Assembly (NCBI GenBank): GCA_944470555.2
Contig: OX104127.1
Span: 136,046,786 to 136,110,785, forward strand
Source: Heterobilharzia americana
Lineage: Eukaryota; Platyhelminthes; Trematoda; Strigeidida; Schistosomatidae
Direction of reading: 5' to 3'
DNA: 64,000 nt
Of this stretch, positions 56,391-64,000 are shown in pieces; the first letter of the stretch is position 1; each line of letters begins with the position of its first letter. The position numbers were made by a program, and so were the translations under genes. The notes beneath the pieces were generated by a model that did not search any database, was not told the origin of the DNA, and saw nothing but the letters and a program-made list of their open reading frames with translations.

Positions 56391-56999
56391 CCAACGGTCT
56401 ATGTGTATGAGAGGAAGAGACAAACAGACGGAATGAAGTGCCGAAGGACATTGGCCAGTAGGCTTGAATTTAGCGTCAAAGATTCGACACTGAACAGCTT
56501 TACACGTACTCACAGTCGTCATCTAAAAAGTGATTGGAATTCTAAATTTATATAGGTGGTTTTTCAGTTCAATAAATTTCACAGCCTATATACGAAACTG
56601 CTGTATCTCAGTTATCTTATTACTGCAATTCAATGAACCTCATTGAAGACATCGTGAATGCGCATATAGTAGAATCATGATCCTTAGGGAAGACTGTTTT
56701 TTAATGTAACGTTCATACATCTAGATAAATTTGACCCATCACTCCAGCCAAGGAGAATATACTTGAGATGCAAGTAATACTTACTGCATCGATCCTCAAG
56801 GTGAGTGATACCAGGAGCCAAAAGGATTTAAGTCGTAATTACCTATCCTTACAGCAGTGATCATATATGCCGGGATTACTAAGAGAGAAAAACTAAGGTC
56901 GGACACAGTTCTTGGTGCGGCTAGTCAGTTAGCGTTTTACGTATACCGAAACATAGTTTATATCAATGTCAAATGTTAACTGGGGTAGGATTGCGATGG

Positions 57000-57700
57000 A
57001 GGCAAGTTAAGGGCAGACAGACAGACAAAATCAACGTAGAACCTAGCACACAACTGCATCGATTGAACTCCCCACACTTCACAGTAGAATACAAAGAATA
57101 AGTGGATAGAAAAAGCCTAGTATCACAGTAGACAAAGTAGTGTGAGAGAATAAACAATCTAAAGGTAAAGGTTAGTGTGAATATTCAAGCTTTAGAGAAG
57201 ATATCAAGGAGTGAATACATCTGCACCATTGTGGTCGATTTTCAGCCATATCACCAAAAGACCTTAACACCACTGATTCCTTTCGTGTCGGGGACCCCAG
57301 TGAAGCAGTCTACATTTCCTCACGTCTCAGACCACTAGTCAGACTTCATAGACTGGTGCCACGTTTTGGTCTTCCAACCTAATCCGACTTCCTACAAGCA
57401 CTGGGTGTCAAGGTAGATAGTGGCTGAAAATGCACAATACATCTCCAAGCCGTCTCAGTCGAGGTTCAGAACCTCACCAACCGACTTATCTGTCTTGCCT
57501 AGTACTCTTTCCTTGACCTCGACATTGCTCACATGATGATTCCATCAAATGTGAGTAATGCTACAAAGACACTTCTGATCGAAACCTTGTAACTACTTCA
57601 TATTTTCTGCTTTTAGCAGCCATGTATCACAGCTGTACAAGAAGACAGAGCGGACTGCAGAGCAGAAAACTCTTACTTACATACATAATCAATTATCTCG
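57000..57700 (-). pseudogene. Decayed RTE/SR2-like LINE 3' part
   Basis: Parallels 2940-3480 and 13050-13560 on the minus strand (AATCAACGTAGAACCTAGCACAC, GATATCAAGGAGTGAATACATCTGC, TAATCCGACTTCC, TGATTCCATCAAATGTGAGTAATGC, CACAGCTGTACAAGAAGACAGAG). No frame survives. Confidence 0.6.
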
Positions 57701-57704
57701 CCGA

Positions 57705-58545
57705 CCAGGAGTGAACGCTAGCCTATGAAGTTTTTAACCTTTAGTCTATGCGATCTTACAGAGAGTACAAATTTTCTAAACATGCCAAATATCAATAGTT
57801 GGAGACTTTTCAAGAGATTGCCAAAAATTGACCACAATAAGGTGGATACATACTCACTTTCCATTATCTTCAGAATACTAAACATTTAAAAGGGTTTTTA
57901 TTCATTTGTTCTATCTTCTCTCATATCCCTTTGGTTTATCTAACGTCCTACTTTTGTTGACTTTGGCCTGAATCTTGAATAATCTCAGTTGGTACATCAT
58001 TCTAAGGTAGCCTGTCACTATGAAAAATACGAGTAAGATTAAAAGATCAGTCAGTTAGTAAAGAGAAATTCATTAGGGGTTCTTGTTTCAAGTCTAGTAA
58101 ACATGAATTTTCATATTGTAAGGTAATTTCGTTTAGCAGCTATAAGAACTAGTGTTTAAATTCTTTCTAATGCAGTAAAAATACAACTGTCGATAACCCT
58201 GAAAAGTTGACCAGGAACCTCTCAAATCCGTACAAAGATAGTAGATATACTTATAAATGAGTGGAATAATCTTACCATTCACCCATAAAGACTCTACGAG
58301 GAACTAAAATCATAGTTAACTGAGGAAACATTCCTAACTGAAACACACCAGATGCCATCATAGTTGTTGAAATATGAAGTAGATAGAAATTTCACTAACC
58401 TAAATGAAAATCAGCAGAATGTTTAATCAGTATGGGATGCGTGCATAGATATCTCTTGATGTGGAGAGTTTCACAATAAATTTTCTCAATCAAAAAAGTC
58501 AAGAAAGCAAGACAATTACAAGCAAATACGAGCAACGATGGTCAC
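57705..58545. other. Unassigned AT-rich sequence
   Basis: No feature supported. Confidence 0.4.
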
Positions 58546-58549
58546 TTAG

Positions 58550-58725
58550 GAATGGGTACTCAGTTACCTTGTGCATATCCGTGCATCAGACGATGAGCCA
58601 CACCTATTGTGCGAGGGACAGTGATACTACATGGCTGCCCAAACCTCAGTCGGTGGAGTGGGACTCGAACCCATGACCAAATGGTTGAGTCATGTCCTTA
58701 AACCACTGAGCCACAGCTGGGTAGT
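58550..58725 (-). mobile_element. Family-D tRNA-like SINE, best copy
   Basis: Minus strand: box A GTGGCTCAGTGGTTTAAGG, box B GGGTTCGAGTCCCAC, then CCACCGACTGAGGTTTGGGC and the leader segment CTCGCACAATAGGTGTGGC. A long variable region between the boxes suggests a class-II (Leu/Ser-like) tRNA ancestor. Confidence 0.7.
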
Positions 58726-58729
58726 TTTC

Positions 58730-59200
58730 CGTAACAATATAAATTAGCATTTATGAATGAATGGTGATATATAACTCATTTTCAGATATATATTTACAAA
58801 GTAATCTCCAGAACTCACACCCCTTGTGGGTCGTTCAATTTCTTGGAAAATAAACAAGGAAATAAAACGTACGTATCGCAACATCGGAATAAGTACGAAA
58901 TACTATATATGTACATGACCTTGGCTATTTCTGGGTCTTCCCAGAAGGACATTTCCTACTGATTTTGGTTCTTCAGTCAATCTGATATTTACTCGTAGAA
59001 GAATATGTAGTTTCATGTCCTAGGGATTGGTACGGTAGTTATATACATAGGTGAGTACCCACGACGGGTTATCCTAATTCTTTAAAGAATGAGATGACAA
59101 TAAAATCAAGCTCTTCAAATCCAGTTATGCTGACTTGCTATAATCTCATCCAAAAAAGTCAGGATGGAGTTTTGGCAGATTTTTCAAGCCAGATTATTCA
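58730..59200. other. Unassigned AT-rich sequence
   Basis: No feature supported. Confidence 0.4.
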
Positions 59201-59204
59201 TATC

Positions 59205-59650
59205 ATCATCATCGACACAGGACCACGCATTACCGCGTAAACGTTCCGAGTTGCCACACCTCATATCACCACATCAAGTAAAAAGGCAGTGAAATGGAAG
59301 ATGAAGAAAGGAAAACTCAGTCAAAAGAAATATAAAGAGAAAGGAAGAATGAGAAGATGGAGAGATTCGGTATAGCGTCATTAAGATGAGAATGTGTGAA
59401 TACATCTGCGCCAGACTTCGATTCTGAGCCAGATCACCTAGAGTCAGTCCCCAACCACCTAGTCTGCATCGCCCCACATGGCTTAAACCAATAGTCAAAC
59501 ACTTCATATATTGATGCCATATTTTAGTCTGGCCGCCTCGAGCCTTTTTCCAGCCTGAACCTACTTCGGCCAACATTGTGTGACGAGATAGACGGCGACT
59601 AGGAGTGTACGTAACACGTGTACCAACCATCTCAGTCCATGAAGGTTCAC
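59205..59650 (-). pseudogene. RTE/SR2-like LINE C-terminal fragment
   Basis: Minus strand, in one open frame: RHTMLAEVGSGWKKARGGQT, KIWHQYMKCLTIGLSHVGRCRL and TLGDLAQNR, the conserved tail of the schistosome RTE-type LINE. The frame is interrupted by a deletion (GWG-LTLGD in place of GWGPRD...LETLxD). Truncated on the 5' side at about 59650, where the matching part of 2770-3860 continues. Confidence 0.75.
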
Positions 59651-59954
59651 AGATTATTTACACCTCACTTTGACAGGAAAATATGCACGAGGTATTATTT
59701 TGTGGATGAAACTGTAAAATACCTCCATTTCAACCAGACTTGATCCTGTTTGAACGCAGAATATGCACTAAACTAAAGTACAGTAGCAGAGGCCATATCG
59801 AAGAAAATCACCGAAGGTAGTGTTAAGAAACTAAATTGTGAAACCATTCAAACGGAAACTACTTCCATAGAATAATCATAAAATACAGCTACTACAAAGC
59901 AGAACAGAATATACACAAATGGCTACTTCAGTAAACAAACAGCATGATATCTTT

Positions 59955-60145
59955 TGAGGCTAATAAGACTTTAAGGTAGTATTCATCACGGAATGATATC
60001 AGCTAGAGGTCCCGTCCCTAGCCAGGTCATGGGTCCGTACTGCTGAGTCCCATACTTGAACCAAATAGTTGTGCTCTGCCCCCAGGTTTACAATGGTTCT
60101 CCAACTGATATTAATCGGTGATGAATACTAATCTTGAAAACATCA
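59955..60145 (+). mobile_element. Family-B SINE fragments
   Basis: AAGGTAGTATTCATCACGGAATGATATCAGCTAG, GTCCCTAGCCAGGTCATGGG, CTGCTGAGTCCCATAC, CCAGGTTTACAATGGTTCTCC. Hammerhead lacks the GGA after CTGA and the GACGAAAC block. Confidence 0.6.
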
Positions 60146-60417
60146 TAATCTCAGGAATTATACTGTCGCGCCCAAGCGTTGAGAGATAGTTGACGATGAT
60201 GGCTATTATAAATTCTCCATTATTTTAGCCTTGAATGAATTGGAAGTAATGTGAAGCTTTTCTAATCTTTCTTTTTGATGACATGAAGGTAGCAGCATTC
60301 TGGTTTAGGTTAACATCCATCTATATGTCAGGGTTATCTAGGCTGTAGAGCAGTTCAATAGATCCCATAAAAGTGGGACAAGAGGACTCAATGAAGAAGT
60401 ATTGTATTTCGGAACAG

Positions 60418-61632
60418 AGCAAGAACAAACAGGTTTGAAGAATAGAAAACAAAGTCGTTCCATCTCACACATATTCATCAGTTGCATACAACCTAAAAAT
60501 TACATGTCTCAGTCAAAATGAATGATAAATTTTTGTACGTTTACATCGATAACTCTAAATCTATGAAAATATTGTCAAACAAACTAAGATTCAAGGGAAG
60601 GGAGTGGCTAGACAATTGTGAGGAACTACATAAACCCATCAATAATCAGGTAACATCAAAATAAACAGGTGTGATCAAAAGTCAGTAAATAGAAAAAAAG
60701 TTGAGTAACCCAAAACAATAGTGAATTACTATAGTGAAGAAATATTCATTATAGTCTCTTTATGTATGCCAAAAGGAAGAACTAGAGGATAAAATTACAA
60801 CCTACTGAGAAGATTCTTAGGGATATGGGTACCCTCCAAAGGAGGTTGTTTCGAGTAATGGATGATAATGTACTAAAAACCCTAAACACCGTCTGTTAAA
60901 ACAACATAAAAGATAGGTAGATAGATAAAATGTCCACTGGAAAGAAACTGCTCTTTCCGTTAGATATCAGCTTACAACACTACATGACCACTCAGTATAT
61001 CTAAAGTAGGTAAATACCATCTAACATCACCTTCAAACAGTGTTTACGTATGCCTTTGTGTCTGTGGAAGCAAGTACATAGGAATGACTGACATAACATC
61101 ATCTAATCAATTTTGTGAGCATATCCCAAAAAATTTGAGTTTGATACCTGATGGAAGCAGGACATCAAGTAGATATCTCCAAATCCATCAGGATAATAAA
61201 TAAACAGAAATTACCAAGTTTACTATTCACTTTGCTTAAGTTCTTGCAATCAGACGTTTCAAGCCTGACTGACCTTTGTATACATAAAGAGACTTGAATG
61301 AATGTTTCCTCATCATAGTAATTCACTGTTATTTTGGGTTACTTCACTTTTCCTTTCTATCCAATAGGTTTTGATCGCACCTGTTTATTTCGATATCATC
61401 TGACTATCGATTGACTTACGTAATTTCTCACATTGGTTTAGCCACTCCCTTCCCTTGAATCTTAGTTTGTTTGACAATATTTTTCATAGATTTAGAGTTA
61501 TCGATGTAAACGTACAAAAATTTATCATTCATTTTGACTGAGACATGTAATTTTTAGGTTGTATGCAACTGATGAATATGTGTGAGATGGAATGACTTTG
61601 TTTTCTATTCTTCAAACCTGTTTGTTCTTGCT
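60418..61632 (+). mobile_element. Second Penelope-like element, inverted repeats plus GIY-YIG remnant
   Basis: Inverted arms 60418-60740 and 61310-61632 (paired positions near sum 122050, with some mismatches) flank about 570 bases. On the plus strand the interior reads SNSVYVCLCVCGSKYIGMTD at 61033-61092, the GIY-YIG nuclease core (VYxxxCxCGxxYIGxT) of the PLE endonuclease, followed by a degraded EHI segment. Different in sequence from the element at 40 kb. Stops are frequent, so it is dead. Confidence 0.8.
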
Positions 61633-61639
61633 TTGATCA

Positions 61640-62480
61640 CGTTTTTCACGAAAACGAGCTACATGATATCTTGTTTTGCTTCCCCAGCAGAAGAAAAAAT
61701 GAGTATTGAGTGTAAACGTTATCAACGGTATCAAAATGAGAATAGGATTTAAAATTCAGCTACATCGCTTCAAATTACTGCTCCAAGAGATTTCATCGAT
61801 TCCAGTGACTACATCGTTCAATGATAAAAGGGATCTTGTTTGTCTGTCTGACATTTACACAGGGATGTTAACTAAAGTTTAAAGTCTAATTTACAAACGA
61901 CAGACTTCCGAATGTTTTCCACTACTCTCGGTGAAAGTGTACATTTTCGATTGAAGATTAACTGAACAACTCAAAAGACAATACACGAGACGTTTCAGGA
62001 CCAGAATACTTTGCATTCCTAGTCATTACTGAAGACTGCAGAACTAAACAATGAGACCCAACAGGAAATACGACAATTTGTCGTACCTCTGACCAGGTGG
62101 AATCAAATCTGTACTCAACTAACCAGTGAAGAACAGAGAGCTCGTGAAAAACTAGTGAATAAAAAGAACAACGTTGTAGTCCCAGCTGACAAAGGCACGT
62201 ACCACATAGTAGTTATGTATAGTGAGAACTACATCAAAAAGACAGAAGACTTACTGATAGGCTGGAGTATATATGTATATAAACCAACTGAGACAAACCC
62301 CATACGAAAGTTGGACTGTTACGTCATCAAAACCTCGAACAAACTCATCAATACGACTAAACCATCCAAGCTCAGAGAACAATAGACATTACTTGATGAA
62401 ATATACATACAGATAGAAAGAACCTACGGGGGAATACCAACTAGTTTCCATATTTCGAAAACTGAACAATATAGGAAAGT
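61640..62480 (+). pseudogene. Penelope-like RT N-terminal remnant
   Basis: Open frame at 62034-62385 region reads QICTQLTSEEQRAREKLV, then NNVVVPADKGTYHIVVM and SENYIKKTEDLL, matching the N-terminal block of PLE RTs (a KxxxIVILPADKGxxxVVMxxxxY motif, then ...Y.P...DP). It stops at 62385 soon after and then decays (GGIPTSFHIS near 62430). It directly follows the 3' repeat of the preceding element, in the same direction, as in the tandem arrangements PLEs form. Confidence 0.75.
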
Positions 62481-62704
62481 CAGTATGAAGGAAGCAGGAA
62501 GTAACTTCATGAATAATAGATAGAAACAAAAAAGAAGACAACAGAAAACAAGATGGTGTGAAGAGTAATTAGTTAGAGTAAGATCAACAACCATAAATGC
62601 CAAGTGTTTATAAACCTCATCCACAAAGTTTTCAACTATATAATCGGTTCACTCTAACCAAAAAATAATTGCGATACAACTGAATAGACTAAGTATTAGC
62701 TGTG

Positions 62705-62995
62705 TAGGTAACAGCAAAGACTGAGACTCAGGAAGGAATGTTTATTATTGACATCTTGTACAGTAGTCATCAAACATTGTACACTTTCCACTAAGACAGT
62801 CATTTGTACAATGTGCTTCACATTTCCTCTTCTGCTTCTATCTCGATTCGCTCTTAACACGTCCACATTGTCTTTTGCGTTTCTGTGGGCAGGATTTCTA
62901 CCCATTGCTGGTAATTCCCTATGATTTCTGACGCCCTCTCAACATATACTACTTATGTCCATTCTGATCAGTAGCGCTCAATACAGCTGCATCAT
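62705..62995 (+). repeat. Dispersed repeat shared with 11160-11470
   Basis: TTTATTATTGACATCTTGTACAGTAGTC, CACTTTCCACTAAGACAGTC, GTACAATGTGCTTCACATTTCC, TACCCATTGCTGGTAATTCCC. The minus strand encodes NVKHIVQMTVLVESVQCLMT in an open frame of 69 codons (62696-62905), paralleling the frame at 11.35 kb. Confidence 0.6.
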
Positions 62996-62999
62996 CTCA

Positions 63000-64000
63000 C
63001 TAGGTGGAGTTGTGGCTCATTGCCTCTACTGAACTAACATGTCAAAGATTGCTAAGGGAATTTTGATTCGAGTTCAGATCAGAAAGTTTGAATTACCTCC
63101 AATGACATAACATTTTAAAAACGACGGTGTAAGTAACATAAATCTTTCAAGAACAGGGGACTATAATCTTACCCTCCCTCCCTTTCTTTTGTCGATGCTA
63201 AAGGGTAGGCTAAGGAAATTTTGTTGAGCATCAAAACTTGAATGTAATTAGTCGTTTAATGTTGAATTAGTGATTAAATTGTATAATCCCATTTAATAAA
63301 CAGATAAAAATAATGCATGCAGTCAAAGTTTACCCCTATTCGTCTCCAACCTATCCAACTGATAGAAGCAATAACTTATTATTTTATTTATAATATTATT
63401 GACAACACTTCAATCTAAGAAGAACCCATAAATACAAAATGGAACTCTCTTAACAATAATGATAGTACATGAAGTTTAAAAACCGGGTAAAATGAGCAGT
63501 CTCTATTTCCCATGGACTTATCTTCAATACTAACCAAGTCAAAAGCATTGGCGACAGATGTAAAACTAAAGAAACGATAGTTCACTTATTTACCAAGGCT
63601 ATAAACATGGAATAATAACTATCTGTCGATCACTGTGTTACTCTGCACATACGACGTGACAGATCAGACAATTTTTAATTAATTAACTAACTAATTTTCA
63701 TGAAGAGATAACCAAAAATGAGTTGATAAGTAATAACTTGTCAGAAGGGAAAAAGAAGGAAACTGACAATAAAAATGGTGGGAAATTTTTGTACACATTT
63801 TTAGTTACCCATTTTCCAGCCTAGAACTTTGCGCATATTTTCCAGTTAGGTGAAGTCTAGTCTTTCCTGCCAAGATAACAAGGGGCCAGCATTATTTAAA
63901 GTGAAATTAGGACCTTGATAGCAGAGCTGGGTCTCCCGACTCTCTCGAAAGACTGCTGAGTCAGTAACGCAGGCTCACCTTTCACCCTTAACCGATAACC
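63000..64000. other. Unassigned AT-rich sequence to window end
   Basis: No feature supported. Confidence 0.4.

Noticed and set aside
1..64000. CRISPR array, bacterial operon or phage content
   Set aside because: No regularly spaced repeats, no ribosome-binding sites or dense ORFs; spliced exons, SINEs and LINEs show a eukaryotic genome.

Overview
The window looks like a stretch of a blood-fluke (Schistosoma) nuclear genome. It is AT-rich, has very few open exons, and is packed with retroelements of schistosome type: Smα-like SINEs carrying a hammerhead ribozyme fold, decayed RTE/SR2-like LINEs and Penelope-like elements. Everything was read by eye without a search, so the genus call is an inference from element types and the species is not determined.

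Only one protein-coding gene could be established. It lies on the minus strand and encodes a receptor-tyrosine-kinase-like catalytic domain spread over three exons: 35783-35893 (alpha-C helix to beta-4), 17833-18101 (hinge, kinase insert, alpha-E) and 16090-16215 (HRD catalytic loop and DFG). The splice phases fit exactly. The two introns inside the window are about 17.7 kb and 1.6 kb. The glycine loop and catalytic lysine should lie above 35.9 kb and the APE/DxW part of the C-lobe below 16.1 kb; I recognised neither, so most of the window is probably intron of this gene.

Layout: 1-16.1 kb holds decayed LINE fragments (1-790, 2770-3860, 12130-12400, 13050-13560), a solo Penelope terminal repeat (1196-1646), SINEs, a MITE-like element (10.45 kb) and an LTR-like repeat split by a SINE (8.7-9.5 kb). 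16.1-18.1 kb holds two kinase exons. 18.1-35.8 kb is intron with two related LINE 3' ends (19.1-20.5 and 28.8-29.8 kb), a 2.66-kb inverted repeat with 1,249-base arms (23143-25803), MITE-like palindromes (28.1-28.4 kb) and an almost pure TATG microsatellite of about 0.9 kb (34434-35332). 35.9-46 kb is SINE-rich and contains a Penelope-like element bounded by inverted 449-base repeats (40092-41620). 46.3-49.95 kb is a nearly full-length but decayed RTE-type LINE. 50-60 kb holds more SINE pairs and LINE fragments. 60.4-62.5 kb holds a second Penelope-like remnant with a GIY-YIG endonuclease trace and, next to it, the N-terminal RT part of another.

A common thread is small self-cleaving RNA. Two tRNA-derived SINE families with different sequences share the same hammerhead architecture (CUGANGA, stem II, GAAA, minimal stem III, cleavage NUH), and both Penelope families carry a GCTYGAAACGTC motif resembling the 3' half of a hammerhead. 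Many SINEs occur as opposed pairs.
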